NCBI GenBank assembly: GCA_002317475.1
Contig: DCIS01000066.1
Coordinates: forward strand, 1-18,895
Direction of reading: 5' to 3'
Source: Prevotellaceae bacterium UBA1720
Lineage (GTDB): Bacteria; Bacteroidota; Bacteroidia; Bacteroidales; Bacteroidaceae
DNA length: 18,895 nucleotides
Shown: positions 5,541 to 13,925 of the stretch, piece by piece
Position numbering within the stretch: position 1 is the first letter of the stretch
How the letters are laid out: every line of letters starts with the position of its first letter
Program-made: the position numbers and the translations under genes
Notes under the pieces: generated by a model
Seen by the model: only the letters and a program-made list of their open reading frames with translations
Database searches by the model: none
Told to the model about the DNA's origin: nothing

Positions 5541-7286
5541 ATGGCACAAAAAATGGTATACATTCTCGCGTTATTCGCCCTGACGGGATTGGATGTTAAC
5601 GCACAGAATGACAATCAGCAAGGTGGGTTCCCCGGATTCGGAGGCGGTTTTGGAGGCTTCGGTAATTTCGGTGACTTTGGCGGATTTGGCAACGGAGAGA
5701 TGCCAGACTTTGGTCAGTTTGACATGGGTGCCATGTTTGGCGAAATGCCTGAGGGGAAGACCGGAAAGGTGGACTTTGAATCATCCGACCTTCCCCTGAT
5801 CCAGATTTTCACCGATAGTCTGCGCATCACCAAACAGGAGAAAATCACGGCTCGCATGAAGATTACGGACAACGGAAAAGGCAAGCGCAACCGTGCCTCT
5901 GACCCTGCAAACAACTACGACGGTCTGATAGGTATCAAGATCAGAGGAAACAGTTCGGCTGCCTTCACGCAGAAACGCTTCACCATAGAGACACGCGACA
6001 CAGAGGGCAAGAGCAAAAAGGTGGCACTGTTGGGTATGCCAGCTGACGATGACTGGGTATTGCTGGGCCCCTACAACGACCGTTCGATGATGCGTGATGC
6101 CTACGCCTTCGACCTCTGGACGGAGATGGGGCACTGGGGTTCCCGCTCGCGCTATGCCGAGTTATTGCTCAACGGAGAATACCGTGGCGTATATCTGGTT
6201 GTGGAGAAGATAAAGAAAGGAGCTGATAGAATTAATCTGAAAGCTGAAAGCAAAAAGGAAAAAGAACAGAAAGCTGAGAGTGAAAAGCAGATAGTTGAGG
6301 GAGGATATATCCTTCGCGTGGATGCTACAGATGCCGACTGTGCCAATTTCCGCTCCACTATCGACGGAGTGGGTAGTTCAGGTGGATTTGGAGGCATGAT
6401 GGGTGGCCTTGGAGATTTCGGAGGTTTCGGAGGCTTTGGTGGTTTCGGTGGTAATGGTAGCGATGCCAGTCAAGCAAGCAATGCACCTCGGTTGACCCGC
6501 CCCGTAACATGGAGCATCTTCTATCCCAAGAAGGACGCATTGCAACCCGAGCAACAGACCTATATTCAGGAATATGTAGCAAAGGCAGAGCAAGCCATAC
6601 ATGAAGGAAAAGGCTATGAGAAGTATATCGACGTGGCATCTTTCGTAGACTATTTCATCCACACCGAACTGAGTCTTAATGCTGACGGATTCAAGCGCAG
6701 CGCATATTTCTACATAGAGGCAAAGAACGCAAACGGCAAGGGCGGACTACTGAAAGCGGGTCCCGTTTGGGATTACAATCTAGCATACGGCAACTGCAAC
6801 TTCTGCTCAGCCAATGATATCTACGCCTGGGTGTACAATGGCTGTGAGACTAACCCAACACCAGCCATGTGGAAGGATCTGGCCAATAATAAGGATTTCA
6901 TGAAACTGGTCAAGACACGCTATGCCCAGTTGCGCAAGGATATTCTCAGCAAGGAGCATATCAATACCTACATTGACGAACATGCCAAACTGCTTGCAGA
7001 GGCACAGGTGCGACATTTCACAAAGTACCCTACCCTACTGGAAGGTGGTAAAGTTCCCGAGGATGAACAGACTACACAACCTACAGAGCAGTCTCAGCAA
7101 GGCTTTGGCGGTTTCGGAGGTGGTTTTGGTGGTTTCGGAGGCATGATGGGCTTCGGTGGAGGCATGGGTGGCAGCGATACTGCCTGGTTTGATGCCTATG
7201 AACCCAAAGACTATGCTGACGAGATCAGTATCCTGAGGAAATGGATGTCTGACCGTATCGACTTCCTTGACAGCCAATGGAAATAG
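5541..7286 (+). CDS. Secreted CotH-family (atypical kinase) protein with Gly/Phe-rich segments
   Basis: The ATG at 5541 is preferred over the in-frame ATG at 5487. It follows AAAGAAC and opens directly into a signal peptide (MAQKMVYILALFALTGLDVNA), whereas the earlier start adds 18 unlikely residues. The 581-aa product has a CotH-like domain (about 84-425): IKIRGNSS (132-139), KRFTIE, the block LLNGEYRGVYLVVEKI (209-224), GGYILRVD (254-261) and VWDYNLAYGN (409-418) with the conserved Asp/Asn. CotH proteins of spore formers are secreted protein kinases; activity here is inferred. Three Gly/Phe-rich segments (28-50, 279-304, 521-544) include one inserted inside the catalytic domain. A charged KAESKKEKEQKAESEK insertion lies at 234-249. 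It is divergent from the Gly-rich secreted protein, which may be a partner. Location is probably periplasm or cell surface. Confidence 0.85.
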   Translation: MAQKMVYILALFALTGLDVNAQNDNQQGGFPGFGGGFGGFGNFGDFGGFGNGEMPDFGQFDMGAMFGEMPEGKTGKVDFESSDLPLIQIFTDSLRITKQEKITARMKITDNGKGKRNRASDPANNYDGLIGIKIRGNSSAAFTQKRFTIETRDTEGKSKKVALLGMPADDDWVLLGPYNDRSMMRDAYAFDLWTEMGHWGSRSRYAELLLNGEYRGVYLVVEKIKKGADRINLKAESKKEKEQKAESEKQIVEGGYILRVDATDADCANFRSTIDGVGSSGGFGGMMGGLGDFGGFGGFGGFGGNGSDASQASNAPRLTRPVTWSIFYPKKDALQPEQQTYIQEYVAKAEQAIHEGKGYEKYIDVASFVDYFIHTELSLNADGFKRSAYFYIEAKNANGKGGLLKAGPVWDYNLAYGNCNFCSANDIYAWVYNGCETNPTPAMWKDLANNKDFMKLVKTRYAQLRKDILSKEHINTYIDEHAKLLAEAQVRHFTKYPTLLEGGKVPEDEQTTQPTEQSQQGFGGFGGGFGGFGGMMGFGGGMGGSDTAWFDAYEPKDYADEISILRKWMSDRIDFLDSQWK

Positions 7287-7316
7287 GACTCAAGGAGGAG
7301 TTATTGGGACAATACA

Positions 7317-7348
7317 TTTGGCAGTTTGCACAAATTGTCTTATATTTG
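7317..7348 (+). promoter_or_regulatory. Bacteroidota promoter of the HerA-like gene
   Basis: TTTG at 7317-7320 and TATATTTG at 7341-7348 fit the -33 TTTG / -7 TAnnTTTG consensus with a 20-bp spacer. Transcription would begin near 7354, giving a 5' leader of about 47 nt. Confidence 0.8.
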
Positions 7349-7400
7349 CAGTCGAATTAAGCATAAGTAAGTGATCATAATTAGTACTTAACCCATTACT

Positions 7401-9050
7401 ATGTATATCGACAACAACCTCTATGTGGCCCATTCGAGCAATGGCCCCATCTACCTAACAGGCAAAATGTGCAATCGCCACGGACTGATAGCCGGAGCTA
7501 CGGGTACGGGAAAGACCGTGTCCCTACAAGTCATGGCAGAGACGTTCAGTCAAGCTGGCGTACCTTGTTTCATGGCCGATATGAAAGGTGACCTTTCAGG
7601 TATCAGCCAGACAGGAAAGATGACAGGCTTCATAGAGAAGCGTTGCAAGGAGTTTGGCATCGAGGATCCTGAATTCAAGCCATGCCCAGTACGTTTCTAC
7701 GATGTGTTCGGCGAACAGGGATTCCCCATGCGCACCACCATCTCGGCCATGGGTCCAGTGCTTTTGGCCCGACTAATGGACCTCAACGAGACACAGACTG
7801 GTGTATTGAACATCGTGTTCAAAATAGCAGATGACAAGCAGCTACTGCTCATCGACCTGAAAGACCTGCGCTTGATGCTGGACTTCGTAGCGAAGAACGC
7901 AGCAATGTTCACTACCCAATACGGCAATGTAGCCTCTGCCAGCATTGGTGCCATACAGCGTAGCATCCTGGCCATCGAACAGGAAGGAGGCGACAAGTTC
8001 TTCGGTGAACCAGCCTTCGACGTCAATGACCTGCTGGATACAGAAAAAGGCATGGGTGTGATGAGTGTCTTGGCTGCAGACAAACTGATGCTCAACCCCA
8101 AACTGTACTCCACCTTCCTACTATGGCTGATGACTGAGCTTTACGCTCAGTTGCCCGAGGTAGGCGACCAGGAACTACCCAAACTTATCTTCTTCTTTGA
8201 TGAGGCACACATGCTTTTCGACGGTACATCAAAGGCCTTGGTGGACAAGTTGGAACAGGTGATTCGCCTGATACGTTCAAAGGGTGTAGGTATCTATTTC
8301 ATTACCCAATCACCCACGGACATCCCTGATTCAATTCTGGGACAGTTGGGTAACCGCGTACAGCATGCCCTGCGTGCCTTCACACCCAAGGACCAGAAGG
8401 ATGTACGCGCAGCTGCACAAACCTTCCGTGCCAATCCTGCCTTTTCGACCGAGGAGGCTATCATGGCCCTTGAGACCGGTGAAGCACTGGTGTCATTCCT
8501 TGACGCAAAGGGTGCTCCCACTATGGTTGAGCGTGCCCGTATGCTCTTCCCCCTCAGTCAGATTGGTGCCATCACCGATGGTCAGCGTCTGGATATCAAG
8601 AACGCAGCTCCAGCCCGCATCCGTGGCTACGAGGATTTCTTTGACCGCGAGAGTGCCTACGAGGTACTGACAGCCGTCAACGAGCAGGTAGCTAAAGCAC
8701 AGGAAGAAGAGCGACAGGCCAAGGAGGAGGAAAAGGCCCAGAAGGAGGCTGAAAAGCAAGCAGAGAAAGAGGCTAAAGAGAAGGCAAAGGCCGAAAAGAA
8801 ATCCAGTGGTGGATGGAAGCGTACCATCTTCGGTACCTTGGTAGGTGCAGTCATCACCAGTGTGGCTCGCAGCATAGGCTCAAGCGTTGGCAAGAGCGTT
8901 AGCGGCACCATCACAGGCAGCAACAAGACCACTTCAAAGAAATCGACCAAATCAACCGGTAGCGACATCCTGGGCAAAGCAGCGAAGTCTGCTACAACCA
9001 CTGCCACCAGAAAGATTACGGAAGAAGTTCTGAAGTCAATCTTCAAATAA
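7401..9050 (+). CDS. HerA/YjgR-type helicase-like ATPase (DUF853 family)
   Basis: This 549-aa cytosolic ATPase has the DUF853 (YjgR) layout. Walker A is GATGTGKT at 32-39 and Walker B is LIFFFDEAH at 262-270 (D267, E268), with a conserved TQSPTDIPDSILGQLGNR block at 302-319. The start MYIDNNLYVAHS is typical of the family and follows a good promoter. After the ATPase core, residues about 427-467 are a Lys/Glu/Ala coiled coil. Then come a Gly/Ser/Thr-rich stretch (GTLVGAVITSVARSIGSSVGKSVSG) and a basic Ser/Thr/Lys tail. The HerA superfamily includes DNA-translocating ATPases, but the cellular role of the YjgR branch is not established and no NurA-like nuclease is nearby. The gene is monocistronic, ending at a strong terminator. 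Confidence 0.88.
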   Translation: MYIDNNLYVAHSSNGPIYLTGKMCNRHGLIAGATGTGKTVSLQVMAETFSQAGVPCFMADMKGDLSGISQTGKMTGFIEKRCKEFGIEDPEFKPCPVRFYDVFGEQGFPMRTTISAMGPVLLARLMDLNETQTGVLNIVFKIADDKQLLLIDLKDLRLMLDFVAKNAAMFTTQYGNVASASIGAIQRSILAIEQEGGDKFFGEPAFDVNDLLDTEKGMGVMSVLAADKLMLNPKLYSTFLLWLMTELYAQLPEVGDQELPKLIFFFDEAHMLFDGTSKALVDKLEQVIRLIRSKGVGIYFITQSPTDIPDSILGQLGNRVQHALRAFTPKDQKDVRAAAQTFRANPAFSTEEAIMALETGEALVSFLDAKGAPTMVERARMLFPLSQIGAITDGQRLDIKNAAPARIRGYEDFFDRESAYEVLTAVNEQVAKAQEEERQAKEEEKAQKEAEKQAEKEAKEKAKAEKKSSGGWKRTIFGTLVGAVITSVARSIGSSVGKSVSGTITGSNKTTSKKSTKSTGSDILGKAAKSATTTATRKITEEVLKSIFK

Positions 9051-9072
9051 GATACAGAGGCACGTCTGAACT

Positions 9073-9114
9073 AGAAACACAAAGGCAACCGTTTGGGTTG
9101 CCTTTGTTGTTTCT
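9073..9114. terminator. Bidirectional intrinsic terminator between convergent genes
   Basis: A long hairpin pairs 9073-9090 with 9096-9114, with a 5-nt loop (GTTTG) and one bulged T at 9108. The core stem AAAGGCAACC/GGTTGCCTTT is perfect. T-rich sequence follows on both strands (TTGTTGTTTC on plus, TTTGTGTTTC on minus). It can end both the HerA-like gene and the glutamine synthetase gene. Confidence 0.9.
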
Positions 9115-9145
9115 ATATCTTCACACTAAAACCGCAAGAACCGTT

Positions 9146-11338
9146 TTATCTAATAAACAGCATCTCACGATACTTGGGGAGTGGCCAAAGCTCGTCATCG
9201 ACGATAAGCTCAAGTTTATCTACATGATAACGTATTTCCTCCAGCAGGGGAGCCACAGTGTCATGATAGGCAATGGCCTTAGCACGTTCGTCCTCCAGTC
9301 GATTGGCCACACGACGAGCCTCAACCAATTTATCCACATGTTCCATGATAAAATTGGTATGCTCGCTTAGTTGCTTGATCAAACCCAGATTATTAAGGTT
9401 AATGGCCGAGGCCTCCTCTTTCGAGAAGGTCTGGTTGACCTTATACACATTATTAATAAGATAGGCCTGATAACGTCCAGCAACAGGAATGATATGGTTC
9501 ATGCACATGTCACCAAAGATGCGAGCCTCGATCTGTATCTTCTTCGTGTAAGTTTCCTGCTTGATTTCGGTACGGGCTTCCAATTCGGCACGAGTGAAGA
9601 CGTGCATCTTCTCGAACATCTCAACACTACTCTGTGACAGGTAGTTATCCAGCATCAATGGAGCGCTGTTCTCCACGTCCAAACCACGGCAAGCAGCCTC
9701 ATGTTTCCACTCCTCACTATAGCCATTGCCATCGAAATGGATGGGTTTGCAGGTCTTGATATCCTCGCGAACCACTTTCAGAACTGCCTTGAGCGTATCC
9801 ATACCATTAGCAATGAGTACATCCACACGTGTCTTGAACGCTGTCAGAGCTTCAGCCACAGCGGTGTTCAACACTATCATGCTGGCAGCACAGTTGGCCT
9901 GACTACCCACAGCACGGAACTCAAATCGATTACCAGTGAAAGCAAAGGGTGAAGTACGGTTGCGGTCCGTGTTATCTATCAGCAGTTCGGGTATCTGAGG
10001 AACATCAAGCTTTACGCCCTGTTTGCCGGCTAAGTTGAAGAGGTCATCATCATCGCTGCTCTCCAGTTTCTCCAAAAGGTCGCTTAACTGTTTTCCAAGG
10101 AAACTCGAGATAATGGCTGGAGGAGCCTCGTTGGCACCCAGACGATGTGCATTTGTTGCACTGATAATCGATGCTTTTAGCAATCCGTTATGGCGGTGAA
10201 CAGCCATTAAGGTCTCTACAATAAAGGTGACGAAGCGCAGATTGTCGAGGGGAGTCTTGCCCGGACCATGCAGCAACACCCCGGTATTGGTGCTCAAGGA
10301 CCAGTTGTTGTGCTTACCACTTCCATTGATACCAGCAAAGGGTTTCTCGTGCAAAAGGCAGCGGAAACCATGCTTGCGGGCAACACGCTTCATCAGACTC
10401 ATGATCAACATATTATGGTCAACAGCCAAGTTAGTCTCCTCGAAGATTGGAGCCAGCTCAAACTGGTTGGGAGCCACCTCGTTATGTCGCGTCTTGCATG
10501 GAATACCAAGCTCCAACGCCTGTATCTCAAGGTCTTTCATAAAGGCTGCCACACGCTCGGGGATACTACCGAAGTAATGATCATCCATCTGCTGGTTGCG
10601 TGCAGAATCATGTCCCATAAGGGTACGTCCCGTCATCAAGAGATCAGGACGAATGGCATAAAGTCCCTCGTCCACCAGGAAGTACTCTTGTTCCCAACCC
10701 AGGTTACAGATAACCCGAGTAACATCAGGATAGAAATACTGTGCTACAGCCGTAGCGGCCTTGTCCACTGCCAAGAGGGATTTCTTAAGAGGTGCCTTGT
10801 AGTCCAGTGCCTCACCAGTATAGGAGATAAAGACTGTTGGAATCATCAGTGTATCACCAATGACGAATACAGGTGAAGAAGGATCCCAGGCACTATATCC
10901 ACGAGCCTCAAAGGTGCTACGGATGCCACCATTGGGGAAGGAACTAGCATCAGGTTCCTGCTGCACGAGTTGCTTGCCCGTAAACTCTTCGACCATTCCA
11001 CCCTTTCCGTCATGCTCCACAAAACCGTCATGCTTTTCAGCAGTGCCCTCGGTCAGAGGTTGGAACCAGTGGGTGACGTGTGTGCATCCTAGTTCCATTG
11101 CCCACTTTTTCATACCTTCGGCTACGGCATTAGCAGTGTCCATGTCTAGGGTCACACCGTTATCTATCACCTCACACATCTTGGCGTATGTCTTGGCGGG
11201 CAGATACTTGAACATCTTCTGCTTATTGAAGACATACTTGGCAAAATACTCACTGGGGCGCTCCTTGGGCTCATCCACCTCTATAGGTTTCTTCCCAAAA
11301 GCCTCCCCTACAACTTGAAATCTCAGTTTGCTTGACAT
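9146..11338 (-). CDS. glnN: Glutamine synthetase type III
   Basis: This 730-aa protein has the length and start (MSSKLRFQVVGEAFGKKP) of Bacteroidota GSIII. It condenses ammonia and glutamate to glutamine with ATP, the main ammonium-assimilation step, in the cytosol as a large oligomer. Visible signatures are WEQEYF (215-220), RHNEVAPNQFELAP (284-297), the ATP-binding block EKPFAGINGSGKHNNWS (331-347) and GANEAPPAI (401-409). The C-terminal third is helical. It is a single gene with its own promoter, divergent from purU and convergent with the HerA-like gene. No P-II gene (glnB/glnK) is adjacent. The leader of about 95 nt carries a 10-bp direct repeat that might be regulatory. Confidence 0.97.
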   Translation of the reverse strand: MSSKLRFQVVGEAFGKKPIEVDEPKERPSEYFAKYVFNKQKMFKYLPAKTYAKMCEVIDNGVTLDMDTANAVAEGMKKWAMELGCTHVTHWFQPLTEGTAEKHDGFVEHDGKGGMVEEFTGKQLVQQEPDASSFPNGGIRSTFEARGYSAWDPSSPVFVIGDTLMIPTVFISYTGEALDYKAPLKKSLLAVDKAATAVAQYFYPDVTRVICNLGWEQEYFLVDEGLYAIRPDLLMTGRTLMGHDSARNQQMDDHYFGSIPERVAAFMKDLEIQALELGIPCKTRHNEVAPNQFELAPIFEETNLAVDHNMLIMSLMKRVARKHGFRCLLHEKPFAGINGSGKHNNWSLSTNTGVLLHGPGKTPLDNLRFVTFIVETLMAVHRHNGLLKASIISATNAHRLGANEAPPAIISSFLGKQLSDLLEKLESSDDDDLFNLAGKQGVKLDVPQIPELLIDNTDRNRTSPFAFTGNRFEFRAVGSQANCAASMIVLNTAVAEALTAFKTRVDVLIANGMDTLKAVLKVVREDIKTCKPIHFDGNGYSEEWKHEAACRGLDVENSAPLMLDNYLSQSSVEMFEKMHVFTRAELEARTEIKQETYTKKIQIEARIFGDMCMNHIIPVAGRYQAYLINNVYKVNQTFSKEEASAINLNNLGLIKQLSEHTNFIMEHVDKLVEARRVANRLEDERAKAIAYHDTVAPLLEEIRYHVDKLELIVDDELWPLPKYREMLFIR

Positions 11339-11345
11339 ATTCTTA

Positions 11346-11434
11346 GTTCACTGTTATAAAAAGCATATCCTTCCAATACAGAACCCAAAAAGAAGTCTGT
11401 AATGGATAAGATAATCGCCTATTTGTTCACTGTT
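11346..11434. repeat. 10-bp direct repeat bracketing the glnN leader
   Basis: GTTCACTGTT is found at 11346-11355 and again at 11425-11434. On the glnN (minus) strand this reads AACAGTGAAC. One copy sits at the predicted transcription start and the other about 8 nt before the start codon, 79 bp apart. It could mark paired regulator sites; chance is also possible. Confidence 0.5.
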
Positions 11435-11441
11435 CCGACCA

Positions 11442-11473
11442 CAAAGATACGAAATACACCGCGAAAACCCAAA
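11442..11473 (-). promoter_or_regulatory. glnN promoter
   Basis: On the minus strand, TTTG (11473-11470), a 20-bp spacer and TATCTTTG (11449-11442) match the Bacteroidota consensus. The start point would be near 11435, with a leader of about 97 nt. Confidence 0.8.
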
Positions 11474-11521
11474 CTTTGACAACCATTCATGCACTTTAGT
11501 ATCAAAAATACATACATTTGC

Positions 11522-11552
11522 TTTGATATTATGCAAAAGGTTACTAACTTTG
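11522..11552 (+). promoter_or_regulatory. purU promoter
   Basis: TTTG at 11522-11525, a 19-bp spacer and TAACTTTG at 11545-11552 match the consensus. The start point would be about 11558, with a leader of about 55 nt beginning with a small hairpin. Confidence 0.78.
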
Positions 11553-11561
11553 TGCCACTTT

Positions 11562-11575
11562 ACGCTTACGAGCGT
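11562..11575 (+). other. 5' leader hairpin of purU
   Basis: ACGCT-TACG-AGCGT forms a 5-bp stem with a UACG tetraloop within a few nucleotides of the predicted mRNA 5' end. It may protect the 5' end; the role is inferred. Confidence 0.5.
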
Positions 11576-11613
11576 CAGGAATTATCAGGTAAAAAGAACT
11601 ACAAACAGTATTT

Positions 11614-12477
11614 ATGAAGCCAACTGCCATACTCTTGCTGCATTGTCCCGACCGTTTGGGTATAATCACCGAGATGACCAAATTCATCACCGACAACAAC
11701 GGTAACATCGTATATCTGGACCAATATGTTGACCAGGTTGATCACATGTTCTTCATGCGCGTGGAATGGGAAACCGAGAACTTCCTCATCCCAGACGAGA
11801 AGATCAGCGAGTATATTGAAACCCTCTACGGAAAGCGTTATGAGATGAAGTTCCATCTCTATTTCAACAACGTGCGTCCTCGCATGGCCTTGTTTGTCAG
11901 CAAGATGTCCCATTGCCTCTATGACCTGCTGGCACGTTATAAGGCAGGCGAACTGAATGTCGACATTCCCTGTATTGTCAGCAATCACGAGGATTTGCGC
12001 TATGTCGCCGAGCAGTTTGGCATCCCCTACTATGTATGGAGCATCAAGAAAGATTGGTCAAACAAGGCAGAGGTAGAGAAAGCCGAGATGGACATGCTCC
12101 GCGAGAACCGTATCAATTTCATCGTACTGGCCCGTTACATGCAGATCATCAGCGATGAGATGATAGAATCCTACCCCAACCGTATCATCAATATACACCA
12201 CTCGTTCCTCCCCGCCTTCATTGGTGCCAAGCCCTATCATCAAGCATACGAGCGTGGTGTGAAGATCATCGGTGCAACGAGTCATTACGTCACTGCCGAG
12301 TTGGATGCCGGTCCCATCATCGAACAGGATGTGGTACGCATCACACACAAGGACACCCCCGAGAGTCTTGTCCTGAAGGGTAAGGATCTGGAGAAGATAG
12401 TCTTGTCTCGTGCTGTGAAAAAGCACATTGAACGCAAGGTACTGACATATAAGAACAAAACCATCATCTTCAGCTAA
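11614..12477 (+). CDS. purU: Formyltetrahydrofolate deformylase
   Basis: This 287-aa enzyme hydrolyses 10-formyl-tetrahydrofolate to formate and tetrahydrofolate, balancing one-carbon pools and supplying formate for purine synthesis. The N-terminal ACT domain (about 3-85) begins AILLLHCPDRLGIITEMTKF. The C-terminal formyltransferase-like domain (about 88-283) has NIHHSFLPAF (193-202, with the N/H catalytic group), GAKPYHQAYERGVKIIGATSHYV, and the catalytic Asp in ELDAGPIIEQD (D231). Length is normal for PurU. The ATG at 11614 begins the ACT domain without extra residues. It is a single gene, divergent from glnN and convergent with thrC. The ACT domain often binds amino acids (Met/Gly in E. 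coli PurU), so allosteric control is likely but not shown here. Confidence 0.96.
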   Translation: MKPTAILLLHCPDRLGIITEMTKFITDNNGNIVYLDQYVDQVDHMFFMRVEWETENFLIPDEKISEYIETLYGKRYEMKFHLYFNNVRPRMALFVSKMSHCLYDLLARYKAGELNVDIPCIVSNHEDLRYVAEQFGIPYYVWSIKKDWSNKAEVEKAEMDMLRENRINFIVLARYMQIISDEMIESYPNRIINIHHSFLPAFIGAKPYHQAYERGVKIIGATSHYVTAELDAGPIIEQDVVRITHKDTPESLVLKGKDLEKIVLSRAVKKHIERKVLTYKNKTIIFS

Positions 12478-12538
12478 AATGAAGAGCTAGTAGAAAACTG
12501 GTCGCACGAATAGTTACGTGTAAGACACCAAATAAAAC

Positions 12539-12581
12539 AAAAATGCAGAGTGGATGATAATCTCAACCGCCCTGCATTTTT
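12539..12581. terminator. Bidirectional terminator between purU and thrC
   Basis: AAAAATGCAG-type arm 12539-12548 pairs with CTGCATTTTT-type arm 12572-12581. Four more inner pairs (GTGG/CCGC) follow after one mismatch. A T-run follows on plus (TTTTTTAT) and a T-rich tail on minus (TTTTTGTTTTATT), so it can serve both convergent transcripts. Confidence 0.88.
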
Positions 12582-12600
12582 TATGAATAAGGATCAAAGG

Positions 12601-13905
12601 CTACTTTGTCATCAGATAGGCCTTGAAATCAGCAAATTCCTTGGTCATTGAAACACTCTGCTTCTCACCCTTCATGAAGGCTGCAAGCTTAGCAGGAATC
12701 TCGATATCACCACTGATAATAGCATCTACAACACCCTTGAACTTGGCGGGATGAGCCGTCTCAAGGAAGACACCCGTCTCCCCCTCCTGAAGACCTTCTT
12801 GCAAGGCACGATAGCCACATGCTCCATGAGGATCAAGCTGATAGCCCGTCTCCTTGAGGCACTGACGCATGGTGTCGGCAATCTGTTCGTCAGCGTATGT
12901 TGCACCACTGATATGGGCACAGATAGCAGCATGATCGCGGTTGTAAAGTTCATAGATACGAGCAAAGTTACTGGGATCACCCACGTCCATCGCATTGGCA
13001 ATGGTCTGCACACTGGGTTTGGGCTCATACTTGCCAGTCTGCAGGTAGTTATAGAAGATATCGTTGGCATTGTTGGAAGCAATGAAACGCTTGATGGGCA
13101 ATCCCATGCGAACACCAAACAGAGCCGAACAAATATTGCCGAAGTTGCCTGAAGGCACACAAACAACGAGGTTGTCAGCCTTGCCAGCCTTCTTCATCTG
13201 CGCGTATGCATAGAAATAATAGAAACTCTGTGGCAAGAAACGGGCAACATTGATACTGTTTGCAGAGGTAAGTTTCATGTGTGCATTGAGGTCGGCATCC
13301 ATGAAGGCATTCTTAACGAGGGCCTGGCAATCATCGAATACACCGTCAACCTCGATGGCAGTGATGTTCTGACCCAAAGTAGTAAACTGACATTCCTGAA
13401 TAGGGCTGACCTTTCCCTTGGGATAGAGCACATAAACGTGAATGCCCTCTACGCCCAAGAAACCGTTGGCCACAGCCGAACCGGTATCACCCGAAGTAGC
13501 AACGAGCACATTGACAAGGCGGTCAGCATTCTGTTTCTTGTTAAAATAGCCTAACAGGCGAGCCATAAAACGTGCGCCAACATCCTTGAATGCCAAGGTA
13601 GGACCATGGAAAAGTTCGAGGGAATATATCTTCTCGGTAATCTTGACTGCAGGCACATCAAAGGACAATGTGTCGTAGACAATCTGCTTAAGGTCATCGG
13701 CAGGAATATCCTCAGCGAAGAAACCCTTAGCAACCTCGAATGCAATCTCCTGGAAAGACATGTCTTGGATATGGTCAAAAAACTCCTGTGGAAGGCGATT
13801 GATGTGATCGGGCATATAGAGACCCTTATCCTCGGCAAGACCTTTAACAACTGCCTTCTCAAGTGTAGCCTCAGGCGCCTGGTGATTTGTGCTGTAGTAT
13901 TTCAT
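12601..13905 (-). CDS. thrC: Threonine synthase
   Basis: This 434-aa PLP enzyme converts O-phospho-L-homoserine to L-threonine, the last step of the pathway. Visible features are the N-terminal MKYYSTNHQAPEATLEKAVVKGL typical of the long (E. coli-like) class, the PLP lysine K107 in FHGPTLAFKDVGARF (99-113), ATSGDTGSAVA (136-146) that binds the phosphate/cofactor region, and PSGNFGNICSALFG. It is the last gene of the operon, starting 20 nt after the ApgM-like gene and ending before a shared terminator. Control presumably comes from the promoter upstream of thrA. Confidence 0.96.
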   Translation of the reverse strand: MKYYSTNHQAPEATLEKAVVKGLAEDKGLYMPDHINRLPQEFFDHIQDMSFQEIAFEVAKGFFAEDIPADDLKQIVYDTLSFDVPAVKITEKIYSLELFHGPTLAFKDVGARFMARLLGYFNKKQNADRLVNVLVATSGDTGSAVANGFLGVEGIHVYVLYPKGKVSPIQECQFTTLGQNITAIEVDGVFDDCQALVKNAFMDADLNAHMKLTSANSINVARFLPQSFYYFYAYAQMKKAGKADNLVVCVPSGNFGNICSALFGVRMGLPIKRFIASNNANDIFYNYLQTGKYEPKPSVQTIANAMDVGDPSNFARIYELYNRDHAAICAHISGATYADEQIADTMRQCLKETGYQLDPHGACGYRALQEGLQEGETGVFLETAHPAKFKGVVDAIISGDIEIPAKLAAFMKGEKQSVSMTKEFADFKAYLMTK

Positions 13906-13925
13906 TTGAGTATTATGAGTTTATA

